From the NCBI GenBank assembly GCA_045576335.1, contig JAZNGH010000020.1, positions 1-64,000 on the forward strand: DNA of 64,000 nt. Reading direction: 5' to 3'. The notes under the pieces were generated by a model. The model saw nothing but the letters and a program-made list of their open reading frames with translations, was not told the origin of the DNA and made no database searches. Made by a program: the position numbers and the translations under genes. This document shows, one piece after another, positions 1 through 6,943 of the stretch (position 1 is the first letter of the stretch; each line of letters opens with the position of its first letter). This DNA is from Scatosoma sp045576335. Lineage in GTDB: Bacteria; Bacillota; Clostridia; Christensenellales; Borkfalkiaceae.

Positions 1-138
1 TTTTTTATAAAAGAACGCGAAAAATAATAAAAATAGACCATTTATAATTTTAACTGTTCTTTTTTGCTTTTCTTTATTATATCATAAAAGTATAGAAAAA
101 GTATTTAACTGACCTATATTTTTAAGGAAAATCTAATT

Positions 139-615
139 ATGTCGAAAATACCTGCCGATACCGAAAAGAAAATATCCGATTCATTCCGTAAAAGGCTCAA
201 TGAATTGATTGCCGAACAAGATTGTAGTAAAAACGAATTCGCGAATCTTGTTCAGGTTAGCTTGCCCGTAATTACGCGCGCCGCTATTTACGGTATCATC
301 CCAAGTTTACGACCTTTGATTAAAATTGCTGATTATTTCAAAATTTCCTTGCCCTACCTTTTAGGTGAACATGACGACGAGATTTTTTACCCGTCTGAAA
401 GACACGAAACTTTTCATACAAGACTTGAACAACTCGCCAAAGAGAAAAACGTCAAATATGCTAAAATAGCCCACTCGATGCCGTTTACAAAAACGTTCTT
501 CTACGAATGGCAACGCGCTAAAACTTTACCATCGTTAGAATACTTGGAAGCAATAGCTGACTACTTCAACGTTTCTATTGATTATCTTTTAGGCAGAACT
601 GATGAATGCGACTAA
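139..615 (+). CDS. XRE-family regulator with two tandem HTH domains
   Basis: The 158-residue product is predicted to be a cytoplasmic DNA-binding regulator. It contains two Cro/C1-type helix-turn-helix units in tandem, about residues 16-78 and 92-155. Each ends in the same kind of block (YFKISLPYLLG and YFNVSIDYLLG), which is the usual end of an XRE domain, so the gene looks like an internal duplication. The start is supported by AAGGA about 10 nt upstream of the ATG. A strong intrinsic terminator follows directly, so it appears to be a single-gene unit. It lies 0.8 kb inside a tRNA-Leu integration scar, which suggests it belongs to an integrated element, where such regulators often control excision or immunity. 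Its target is unknown. There is no peptidase or toxin domain. Confidence 0.85.
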   Translation: MSKIPADTEKKISDSFRKRLNELIAEQDCSKNEFANLVQVSLPVITRAAIYGIIPSLRPLIKIADYFKISLPYLLGEHDDEIFYPSERHETFHTRLEQLAKEKNVKYAKIAHSMPFTKTFFYEWQRAKTLPSLEYLEAIADYFNVSIDYLLGRTDECD

Positions 616-620
616 ATAAT

Positions 621-657
621 AACACCGCTAAACCTTTACGTTTTAGCGGTGTTTTCT
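621..657 (+). terminator. Rho-independent terminator of the XRE gene
   Basis: A 12-bp perfect stem (AACACCGCTAAA with TTTAGCGGTGTT) with a short loop is followed by a T-rich run. It starts 5 bases after the stop codon. Confidence 0.9.
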
Positions 658-736
658 TAATTCCAACCGTTCCCTAAAAAAGAATGCCGCTTCCCTTACG
701 AAAAGCGACATCTATAGCATATATCCTCTCGTAGGT

Positions 737-891
737 TGCTACACTCTATTTGTCGTTCAGTTGTCACATTGGAATGGACATTGTAAACGCGATTAGATAT
801 AATACTACCAAGGTATTATATCCATTCCATTTAATATTTAATTGTAACAACTGAAAACATATCTCCTTACGACAATAATAAGAATGTAGCA
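737..891. repeat. Long interrupted inverted repeat
   Basis: Both arms carry the same ordered blocks as reverse complements: TGCTAC, TTGTCG, TTCAGTTGT, GGAATGGA and, at the centre, a perfect 10-bp pair GATATAATAC / GTATTATATC (796-805 and 813-822) around a 7-nt loop. The arms differ in spacer length. No coding potential was seen. It could be a structured RNA, an origin of transfer, or a decayed palindromic element. The rest of 658-1377 is AT-rich and gene-free, with a terminator-like hairpin near 947-977 and short direct repeats (TTTGCTCACA) around 1160-1180. Confidence 0.5.
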
Positions 892-1377
892 TATTTATTA
901 TACTGACTTTTTTTCATAAAGTCAATAGGTTTTAGTAGCATAAAATAAATCCGTGTTCAAAATAAACACAGATTTTTGAAGTAAATTAGCATCTACAATA
1001 TGTATATATTTTTTAGATATTAAAAATTTTAGGGTAAAATTGCAAAGTAATATTTATATCACTTGACTTAATAAAAACTTACGCTTATAATGCTACACAG
1101 TGCCATAAATTGCATCACTAACATACTTTACCTAAATTTGGTTTTAATTATAAGATTTTAGGTTTGCTCACATTTGCTCACATTTTTTTATGGGAATTTT
1201 GGTGCATTTTTTGCGATTTTTTGCTTGCAAATTGCTTGCATTTTGTACGACAATTTACAAACTAAAATCATTTGAAATAACAATCACTCAAAGGACTATG
1301 ACGCGAAAATCCTTTATTTTCCGTTGATTACCATTCAAATCATTTCAAGTATTCTCAAGTAATAATAGGTTCAAAAA

Positions 1378-1432
1378 CTTAAAATCCCTCGGTTTAACGA
1401 CCGTGCCGGTTCAAGTCCGGCCAGCGGCACCA
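1378..1432 (+). other. 3' half of a tRNA-Leu(UAA) gene, probable integration scar
   Basis: The sequence contains the 3' part of the anticodon loop with anticodon TAA (1380-1382), a variable arm with a CGGT/ACCG stem (1390-1403), a perfect T-arm GCCGG-TTCAAGT-CCGGC (1405-1421), the acceptor 3' strand (1422-1428), discriminator A and encoded CCA (1430-1432). The long variable arm and TAA anticodon fit tRNA-Leu. The D-arm, the 5' acceptor strand and the 5' side of the anticodon stem are absent: bases before 1378 are AAAAA and do not pair. A break in the anticodon loop is the classic crossover point of tyrosine-recombinase integration. The intact tRNA should lie at the other end of an element to the left of this window. 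Confidence 0.8.
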
Positions 1433-1464
1433 GAAAAAGGACGCTTTTGGCGTCCTTTTTCTTT
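1433..1464 (+). terminator. Terminator following the tRNA-Leu relic
   Basis: A 12-bp stem GAAAAAGGACGC / GCGTCCTTTTTC begins at the base after CCA and ends in a T-rich tail. It is probably the native terminator of the former tRNA gene. Confidence 0.85.
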
Positions 1465-1600
1465 GTTTTTGAATGATTTCGGCGAGATTTCCTTATATTA
1501 TTTTTTAATTTTATTTAATCATTTGAACGTTATTTATTAGTTGTTTTTTGGGCAAACCCAGAAAAATGCTAATGGATTTGGTTTTTCAACCGTTTTATAA

Positions 1601-1742
1601 TAAAAAAATCCACTCTTTTGTGCAAAACTTTTGGAAAAGCGTCTAAAAGAGTGAATTTTATCGTGGGGAAACTTGGGGAAAGTGTGGTTTTCAAACAAAA
1701 TCGGTGTTGCACGCGAATTGTATGTTTTGGGGCGTTTTGATA
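1601..1742. repeat. ~140-bp direct repeat, copy A
   Basis: Closely similar to 4092-4231 in the same orientation. Each copy has an imperfect hairpin (CACTCTTTT...AAAAGAGTG here), then the core GTGGGGAAACTTGGGGAAAG, then ACAAAATCGGTGTT and a shared end TTTTGATA. It lies just downstream of the T5orf172 gene. On the minus strand its hairpin is followed by GATTTTTTT, so it may also serve as that gene's terminator. A 70-codon minus-strand frame inside it is not considered a gene. Confidence 0.75.
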
Positions 1743-1765
1743 ATCTCACTAAAATCCTCCCCCGA

Positions 1766-2506
1766 TTATTCCTCTATTTTAATAAGCTGATTGATAGATT
1801 TTCCCTCCGAATTAACCCATACGTCGCGCCCGTTTCTCCATTGCCCCGATACGATGTTAGCAGCCATGGATACGTTTTCAATAACATAATCAACCGTAAA
1901 TATATAGTGAATTCCTTCTTTAACCATTACTCCAGATTGTATTAACGCATTTCTTCTTTCTAAAACACGTCTATACGTTCCCGTTTCCAAACAAGGAGCA
2001 GTCTTTACACTAGCCTGCGAGCCTTTTTGAATAGTATACCGTCCATCTTTAATCAATAAAATCGCACGTATATTCCCAATTAGACGGAACTCCCCTTTAA
2101 GCTTTTGTAATCTATCTATTGACCGAAGCGTCTCTGCACTATTTCTCGCCACTTCGGCTCTAATTTCGACAGGAAATGTACCAATGACTTCGTCAGTAAC
2201 ATTTCTACCTTGCGCACATTTCATAAATTCTATTATGTTTTCTACTTGCAAAACACTTAATTGATACCATTCACCACGCAATTGCGTGTTAAAACTATTT
2301 AAAAGGTTATGCAAACTTTTTTCAAGCACTTTTTGGCAATCGGTTTCATGCGCATATAAAACTTTAATACTGTCCGGACTAAATGTTCGAAAATCTTTCA
2401 TCCTTTTTTTCACATTTTTTGCATGCCCTACCTTATAAGTATCCTTACTTTCATAAGTATCGTTCGTTGCAATATATACATATCCTTTGTCATCATTGTT
2501 TGGCAT
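1766..2506 (-). CDS. T5orf172 (GIY-YIG-like) protein with C-terminal DUF4357
   Basis: A 246-residue protein. The N-terminal ~95 residues match the T5orf172/MUG113 branch of GIY-YIG nucleases: YVYI (9-12), YKVGHA (24-29), Arg35, a Glu/His pair around LEKSLH (61-66) and GEWY (78-81). The C-terminal part (~165-240) resembles DUF4357, with KGSQAS, a YIFTVDY strand and a GQWRNGRDVW turn, a domain often joined to GIY-YIG modules. The likely role is DNA cleavage or binding, but no substrate can be read. AAGGAG lies 8 nt upstream of the ATG and overlaps the stop codon of the upstream ATPase gene (gap 11 nt), so the two are co-transcribed and probably translationally coupled. Direct repeats bracket the pair. 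Confidence 0.8.
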   Translation of the reverse strand: MPNNDDKGYVYIATNDTYESKDTYKVGHAKNVKKRMKDFRTFSPDSIKVLYAHETDCQKVLEKSLHNLLNSFNTQLRGEWYQLSVLQVENIIEFMKCAQGRNVTDEVIGTFPVEIRAEVARNSAETLRSIDRLQKLKGEFRLIGNIRAILLIKDGRYTIQKGSQASVKTAPCLETGTYRRVLERRNALIQSGVMVKEGIHYIFTVDYVIENVSMAANIVSGQWRNGRDVWVNSEGKSINQLIKIEE

Positions 2507-2517
2507 TTTCTTTCTCC

Positions 2518-3870
2518 TTATATTTGACTGAAATCCACCTTGGGAATCTTGGGTAAAATTAAATCCTCTTCTTGTAAAAACATACAGAAATAAATCGGAT
2601 AATAAACAATTGTTTCATTTATCGTAACATTACAATTCGCAAAGACGAAAGCATGCTTAATACTATAGTCTTTATTAGATAATATGTTATTCAATGCCGA
2701 ATGAACGGTATATGCTTTACCGCTTTTCACTTCGATCGGTAAAATCTCCCCGTGATATTCAATAATAAAATCAAGCTCCCCTTGCTTTTTACTGTTAAAA
2801 TAATAGGGTTTATAACCATGCGCATACAATTCCTGCGCCACAGCGTTTTCATATAACGCACCGTTATTAATATCCTTATCCCCGTTCAAAATTTTGATTT
2901 TCGTCGCTCGACCATACATAGTCGTAAGCATACCAACGTCAGATAAGAACAACTTGAATAAGTTACTCTTTTCGCTTAATAAAAGTGGGATCTTGGGCTC
3001 TGCGGCATTAAACACAGGAAACGCTACGCCCGCCTTTTGCAACCAGATGAAATTATCTTGCGCCCTTTCAAATTTTAAGCCTTGCTTAATATCGGCAAAA
3101 TTAACCCGCTTGTTTTTCTCCGATAGTTCAGCAGGAATAAGATCATACACTTGCGTCAAGTAAAACTTTTTATCTTGTGCTTCGTATTTTGTAAAATCTT
3201 GCTTATATTGTTCAATGATTGCGATATGCTCTTCATACACTTCTTCCAAACTACTTGTTTCCACATACCTCATTACCGCAGAAGGCATACCGCCTATCAA
3301 CAAATAAAGATTGAAAATATCTAATAATTTCTTATTCACTATTTCATCAACAGGTAGTCTTTTTTCAAAAGACTCCCGCAAAGATTTAATAAGTTTAGGC
3401 TGTACGTTGAATACCTGCAAGAACTCTTCAAAATCCAACGGATACATCGTGATCGTATGCAAGGAACCAACGGGCGCTGACTTTAAATTCGTGATCTCAA
3501 CTCCCAATAAAGAACCGCTTAAAATATAACGAAAACTCCCCTCTTCGACAAAAAATTTAATTTTCGTTACAATTTCTTTATACTCTTGAATTTCATCAAA
3601 GAAGATAATTGACTTCCCCTTGACCAGTTTTTTATCCGTAAAAAGAGATAATCGCAAAATTAAATCGTCCACTGTTTCCGCGCTCGCTAATAAACCGACT
3701 ATTTCCGGCTGTTCAATTAAGTTAAATTCAACAAATTCGATTTGCTGCTTTCGCAAACATTCGCGGATCAAAAAAGTTTTACCAACTTGTCTTGCCCCCG
3801 AAACAAGCAATGCTTTTTTACCGTTTTTTATCCATTCGGTAATCTCTTTTTCTTTTTTTCTAATAAGCAT
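2518..3870 (-). CDS. AAA-family ATPase with DUF4143 and PD-(D/E)XK-like C-terminus
   Basis: A 450-residue cytoplasmic ATPase of the AAA_14/DUF4143 family. It has Walker A GARQVGKT (25-32) and Walker B IIFFDE (88-93). Near the C-terminus, Asp367 in GELDF and Glu380-x-Lys382 in IEVKSG form a nuclease-like D...ExK motif. The family is widespread, often in mobile or variable regions, and its biochemical role is not settled. Start: AGGAG about 10 nt upstream of the ATG. A consensus promoter (3901-3929) sits just upstream and overlaps the first of three 32-bp-spaced repeats, suggesting tight control. It is first in an operon with the T5orf172 protein. A nucleotide-dependent partner for that nuclease is plausible but unproven. 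The gene is intact. Confidence 0.88.
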   Translation of the reverse strand: MLIRKKEKEITEWIKNGKKALLVSGARQVGKTFLIRECLRKQQIEFVEFNLIEQPEIVGLLASAETVDDLILRLSLFTDKKLVKGKSIIFFDEIQEYKEIVTKIKFFVEEGSFRYILSGSLLGVEITNLKSAPVGSLHTITMYPLDFEEFLQVFNVQPKLIKSLRESFEKRLPVDEIVNKKLLDIFNLYLLIGGMPSAVMRYVETSSLEEVYEEHIAIIEQYKQDFTKYEAQDKKFYLTQVYDLIPAELSEKNKRVNFADIKQGLKFERAQDNFIWLQKAGVAFPVFNAAEPKIPLLLSEKSNLFKLFLSDVGMLTTMYGRATKIKILNGDKDINNGALYENAVAQELYAHGYKPYYFNSKKQGELDFIIEYHGEILPIEVKSGKAYTVHSALNNILSNKDYSIKHAFVFANCNVTINETIVYYPIYFCMFLQEEDLILPKIPKVDFSQI

Positions 3871-3900
3871 TTATCTTCTCTCCTTCCCTTTTTCAATACC

Positions 3901-3929
3901 ATTATAACATAATTTCGCCACTTTTTCAA
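3901..3929 (-). promoter_or_regulatory. Promoter of the ATPase-T5orf172 operon
   Basis: On the minus strand TTGAAA (3924-3929), a 17-bp spacer, then TATAAT (3901-3906), about 30 bp upstream of the ATPase start. The spacer is largely filled by the first copy of the GAAAAAGTGGCGAAAT repeat. Confidence 0.8.
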
Positions 3930-3991
3930 TAGATTTTAATAGCATTTCGCCACTTTTTCTATAAAGAATTAGCCAATTTTGCCACTTTTTC
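3912..3991 (-). repeat. Three iteron-like direct repeats, 32-bp period
   Basis: On the minus strand GAAAAAGTGGCGAAAT occurs at 3912-3927 and 3944-3959, and GAAAAAGTGGCAAAAT at 3976-3991. The period is exactly 32 bp, close to three helical turns, so the sites face the same side of the DNA. The first copy lies between -35 and -10 of the operon promoter. This arrangement fits an operator array for a multimeric regulator. Confidence 0.7.
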
Positions 3992-4045
3992 AGTTTTAGA
4001 AGTCTAAAAAGTGGGGAATTATGGGGAAATTTGTCGTTGAAGAAA
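3976..4045. repeat. Partial, diverged copy C of the hairpin/GGGGAAA repeat
   Basis: A CCACTTTTT...AAAAAGTGG hairpin is followed by GTGGGGAATTATGGGGAAAT. This has the same order of elements as copies A and B, but is shorter and more diverged. It overlaps the third iteron. Confidence 0.5.
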
Positions 4046-4091
4046 GGAAAATCGAACGCAAAAATACGTCGTTTCAATCCCTTAGAACAAA

Positions 4092-4231
4092 AGAAAAATC
4101 ACACTTTTTTGAGAAACTTCTAAAAAAGCTCTTAAAAAGCGTGATTTTATCGTGGGGAAACTTGGGGAAAGTGTGATTTTTGAACAAAATCGGTGTTTTA
4201 CGCGGATTTCATATTTTGGGGCATTTTGATA
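4092..4231. repeat. ~140-bp direct repeat, copy B
   Basis: Partner of 1601-1742, same orientation, about 2.5 kb apart. The core GTGGGGAAACTTGGGGAAAG is identical, the flanks are similar, and both end in TTTTGATA. The two copies bracket the T5orf172/ATPase operon. Confidence 0.75.
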
Positions 4232-4239
4232 TAGTCTTC

Positions 4240-4268
4240 GTGCAAAATCGCCGGATTTTGCACTTTTT
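4240..4268 (+). terminator. Hairpin with T-run upstream of the GIY-YIG gene
   Basis: A perfect 10-bp stem GTGCAAAATC / GATTTTGCAC with a 4-nt loop is followed by TTTTT. No plus-strand gene immediately precedes it, so it may insulate the next promoter. A second small palindrome, ATATCATAA-GCA-TTATGATAT (4353-4373), lies about 30 bp upstream of that promoter and could be an operator. Confidence 0.5.
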
Positions 4269-4404
4269 ACCGCCTTATAAATTTGCTTGAATTTCCCCGC
4301 CTAAGCCTTAAAAGATTCAACAAGGTCTTTTTTTGTAAATATTTATCATTAAATATCATAAGCATTATGATATATTTTTATTACGTTGCACCTATATATC
4401 CAAC

Positions 4405-4433
4405 TTGAAATTTTCACAAAATTATGGTATAAT
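4405..4433 (+). promoter_or_regulatory. Promoter of the GIY-YIG nuclease gene
   Basis: TTGAAA (4405-4410), 17-bp spacer, TATAAT (4428-4433). The ATG is 30 bp further on, with AGGAG in between. Confidence 0.85.
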
Positions 4434-4462
4434 ATTTTTAATAAGTTTTTAGGAGCCAAAAG

Positions 4463-5308
4463 ATGATAAATTTATGCGAATTACTTCAAATTAAGAAAGA
4501 AGAATTTTCAGACTATAAAGTTCACTTTGCAACGGGTTCAACGGATAAGAAAAAACCTTACAACACTTTTCTAATAGATGAGTTTCAAGATTGGCAAGAA
4601 CATCAAACAAATAAAAATTTTGGAAGAGCCTATATTTTGTCTTTAATTTATTACGATAGAGATATTTGGATGTTCGGTGGCATTTATAAAGTCTTATCGA
4701 AAAATCCAGCACCAATAAAGCTTGATAATGGCAAAGATGGTTGGAAATACCAAACGGAACTAGCCGATAAAGCGACAGAGTACATTGGGAGAGTCTTTTT
4801 CAAATTTAAGAAAGAATTTAGAGCGTCTTATCCTGCGTTAGAATTAGACCCCAAAAATGGCGAGCCAATAGCAGAAATGCCCTTATCCTACATTCTTGAA
4901 AAGCGTGTGGCTTTAACAGATTTTTTAGGTTTTGATTCAGTTAATATAGATTACAAAACACTTAAATACATTGTTTCAGACAATATTTTATCTTGGAAAT
5001 CTGCATTATCAAACGTTAAAGGAATCTATTTAATTGTTGATACATATACAGGAAAACAGTATGTCGGAAGTGCTTACGGAGATGAATGTATATGGCAACG
5101 GTGGTCAAATTATGCTAAGGACGGTCACGGTGGAAATGTAGAGCTAAAAGAACTTCTTAAAACCAACAGTGCAGATTACAAGTATAATTTCAAGTATTCT
5201 ATATTAGAAGTTTGCAATATGAATCTTGGCAACGAATATATAATAAGCCGTGAAAGTCATTGGAAAGAAGTTCTACTCACACGACAGTTTGGATTGAATT
5301 TGAATTAA
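4463..5308 (+). CDS. GIY-YIG nuclease family protein
   Basis: A 281-residue protein. The C-terminal ~95 residues form a GIY-YIG domain: GIY at 187-189, YVG at 200-202, Arg214, and Glu264 in the ESHWKE helix, where the family has its metal-binding glutamate. These are the expected catalytic residues, so it is probably an active endonuclease. The N-terminal 180 residues match no family I recognise. They contain a tyrosine-rich strand region (56-75) that could be a recognition or partner-binding domain. AGGAG sits 8 nt upstream of the ATG, and the gene has its own consensus promoter. It is transcribed opposite to the neighbouring ATPase/T5orf172 operon and is followed by a broken insertion sequence. 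It may belong to a defence or homing function, but no methylase or specificity subunit is near. Confidence 0.8.
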   Translation: MINLCELLQIKKEEFSDYKVHFATGSTDKKKPYNTFLIDEFQDWQEHQTNKNFGRAYILSLIYYDRDIWMFGGIYKVLSKNPAPIKLDNGKDGWKYQTELADKATEYIGRVFFKFKKEFRASYPALELDPKNGEPIAEMPLSYILEKRVALTDFLGFDSVNIDYKTLKYIVSDNILSWKSALSNVKGIYLIVDTYTGKQYVGSAYGDECIWQRWSNYAKDGHGGNVELKELLKTNSADYKYNFKYSILEVCNMNLGNEYIISRESHWKEVLLTRQFGLNLN

Positions 5309-5335
5309 AAATTAAGGGTGGGAAATAAAATTTGA

Positions 5336-5375
5336 TATGCACCCCAAAAGTTAGACAAACTTTTGGAGGTGCATA
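5336..5375. mobile_element. Terminal palindrome of an IS3-family remnant
   Basis: The near-perfect palindrome TATGCACCCCAAAAG / CTTTTGGAGGTGCATA around TTAGACAAA resembles the left end of IS150-like IS3-family elements and immediately precedes an OrfA relic. No matching right end is found nearby, so only one end survives. Confidence 0.6.
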
Positions 5376-5380
5376 TTTTT

Positions 5381-5488
5381 ATAGCAAAAAAGGGAAAAAC
5401 ATTCAAAAAATACTCGCCAGAGTTCAAATTATCTGTTATACTAGATATGCGAAACAACAATTTAGGATACAATGAAACAATGCGTTAA
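5381..5488 (+). pseudogene. Truncated IS3-family OrfA (transposase helix-turn-helix subunit) relic
   Basis: The frame reads AKKGKTFKKYSPEFKLSV and then ILDMRNNNLGYNETMR before a stop. This matches the start of IS3/IS150-type OrfA proteins, whose HTH domain would continue for another ~60 residues. Two defects are visible: the expected ATG at 5381-5383 is ATA, and the frame ends after 35 codons where the element is cut off. No OrfB catalytic (DDE) sequence remains. It marks an old insertion at the border between the variable left region and the conserved Opp operon. Confidence 0.75.
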
Positions 5489-5505
5489 TTGCCCTTAAAA
5501 CGCAT

Positions 5506-5543
5506 AAAGCGCAAACGGATGAGTATTTATCCGTTTGCGCTTT
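5506..5543. terminator. Intrinsic terminator between the IS relic and the Opp operon
   Basis: A 15-bp perfect stem AAAGCGCAAACGGAT / ATCCGTTTGCGCTTT with an 8-nt loop. T-rich sequence follows on both strands, more so on the plus strand. It lies 30 bp past the last gene of the minus-strand operon and probably ends it. Confidence 0.8.
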
Positions 5544-5573
5544 TATTTGCGTTTTTTGAGCCAAAAATCGGGG

Positions 5574-5834
5574 TTATACGCTTTGACCTATTGCGAGCAT
5601 TCCCAAAAACAGCAGCGTTAAAATCAGCAGCACCACGAGCATGGGTATAAACATCATTTTTACGCTTGACCAGTACGTGCGCCATTTATCTCCAAAGGTG
5701 GACTGGCGCTTATTTTCAATATACGTCGGCTGTTTGGGCTGTTGTGTTTTTCTGCCCTTGGACACGCCCGACATATCCGCGATAGTCGAGCCGTCGTCGT
5801 AATAAACGATTTTTTCCTTCTTCTTTTTCGACAT
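5574..5834 (-). CDS. Small single-pass membrane protein, last gene of the Opp operon
   Basis: An 86-residue protein of unrecognised family. It begins with a lysine-rich stretch (MSKKKKEK), then a short polar region with VYYDDGSTIADM, and ends with one hydrophobic helix (about residues 62-84, MMFIPMLVVLLILTLLFLG). This suggests a C-terminal tail anchor with the basic N-terminus in the cytoplasm. The ATG at 5834 was chosen because AGGAG lies 5 nt upstream; it starts 2 nt after the oppF stop codon. A frame open further upstream lacks such a site. Position argues for co-expression with the peptide importer, perhaps as an accessory subunit. There is no direct evidence for that role. Confidence 0.7.
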   Translation of the reverse strand: MSKKKKEKIVYYDDGSTIADMSGVSKGRKTQQPKQPTYIENKRQSTFGDKWRTYWSSVKMMFIPMLVVLLILTLLFLGMLAIGQSV

Positions 5835-5836
5835 AC

Positions 5837-6943
5837 TTACTCCTGTGAATAACAATGGCAAGCCACGAAATGTCCTTCCTCGTACTCCTTATATTTCGGT
5901 GCAACGTGTTTGCAAATTTCCATTGCCTTGGGACAGCGCGTATGGAATTTACAGCCCATCGGCGGATTGGCGGGAGAGGGAATATCCCCCTTCAACACCA
6001 CGCGGTGGGATTTTTCGTTGGGGTCGGGGTTGGGTACGGCGGAAAACAACGCTTGCGTGTAAGGGTGCATAGGATTATTGAAAATATCCTCTTTATTGCC
6101 AAATTCCACCATTGAGCCCAAATACATAACGCCGATTTTGTCCGAAATATATTTAACAACCGACAAGTCGTGCGAAATAAACAGATAGGTCAAGCCCCTT
6201 TCCTCCTGAATTTTCTTCAAGAGGTTGATGATTTGCGCCTGAATAGACACGTCCAAAGCCGAAACGGGCTCGTCGCAAACGACGAGTTTGGGCTGTACCA
6301 CCAACGCGCGGGCGATACAAATACGCTGTCTTTGTCCGCCCGAAAACTCGTGCGGGTATCTTTCGTAATAATAATCGCGCAAGCCGCATTGGTCCATAAT
6401 TTCCAACACGTAATCCTTGACCTTATCGGGCGGAACAATCTTATGCACGTTCACCGCCTCCGACAAAATTCCGCCTACCGTGCTTCTGGGCGGTAAGGAA
6501 GAATACGGGTCTTGGAAAACGATTTGCATTTTCGTACGCAACGCGCGCATTTGCTTGGGCGTATATTTCGCAATATCCACGCCCTCGAAGAAAATTTGAC
6601 CGTCGGTGGGTTGGTGCAATTTGAGCACCGTTCTGCCCATCGTCGTTTTTCCACAGCCCGATTCGCCTACGATACCCAGCGTTTCACCCGGCTTGATTTT
6701 GATGGAAACGTCGTCCACCGCTTTCAGGGACGAAAGCGGCTTTCCAAGCAACGTCTTTTTCAAAGTGAAATATTTTTTCAAGTGCCGAACTTCCAAAATC
6801 GCTTCGGGGTCGGGCGGGAGCTCTTTATCCGCGTCTATCTTCGCTTGGCGCGCCGCCTCTTCCTTTGCTCTTTCGACTTCGTCATCGTACCCTGCAAACG
6901 CTTCCGTTTCGGGAACGGTAGTATTATTTTCTTTCGTTTCCAT
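5837..6943 (-). CDS. oppF: Oligopeptide ABC transporter ATP-binding protein OppF
   Basis: A 368-residue ATPase of a peptide/nickel-type ABC importer. It has Walker A GESGCGKTT (93-101), signature FSGGQRQR (200-207), Walker B VVCDEP (221-226) and a C-terminal oligo_HPY region with GCKFHTRCPKAMEIC. The N-terminal ~45 residues are a charged extension rich in Glu and Lys, before the usual start of the domain. The ATG at 6943 was chosen because AAGGAG lies 7 nt upstream. It overlaps the 3' end of oppD by 20 nt, so translation is probably coupled. It should pair with OppD to energise uptake of peptides captured by the neighbouring binding lipoprotein. Confidence 0.93.
   Translation of the reverse strand: METKENNTTVPETEAFAGYDDEVERAKEEAARQAKIDADKELPPDPEAILEVRHLKKYFTLKKTLLGKPLSSLKAVDDVSIKIKPGETLGIVGESGCGKTTMGRTVLKLHQPTDGQIFFEGVDIAKYTPKQMRALRTKMQIVFQDPYSSLPPRSTVGGILSEAVNVHKIVPPDKVKDYVLEIMDQCGLRDYYYERYPHEFSGGQRQRICIARALVVQPKLVVCDEPVSALDVSIQAQIINLLKKIQEERGLTYLFISHDLSVVKYISDKIGVMYLGSMVEFGNKEDIFNNPMHPYTQALFSAVPNPDPNEKSHRVVLKGDIPSPANPPMGCKFHTRCPKAMEICKHVAPKYKEYEEGHFVACHCYSQE

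Noticed and set aside
1300..1432. A complete tRNA-Leu gene
   Set aside because: No D-arm, 5' acceptor strand or matching anticodon-stem 5' side can be found upstream of 1378; only the 3' half is present.
1537..1749. 70-codon minus-strand frame near the T5orf172 gene
   Set aside because: It lies largely inside repeat copy A, whose partner copy does not keep the frame; no ribosome site.
3912..3991. CRISPR-like spacing (16-bp repeat, 16-bp gap, three copies)
   Set aside because: The repeats are too short, the copies are few, the gaps are AT-rich promoter sequence, and no cas gene is present. An operator array fits better.
3871..4077. 68-codon minus-strand frame directly upstream of the ATPase gene
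   Set aside because: It spans the promoter and the three 32-bp repeats, and its translation simply mirrors those repeats.
5716..5904. 62-codon minus-strand frame overlapping oppF and the small membrane protein
   Set aside because: It is out of frame with both well-supported genes and has no ribosome site or motif.
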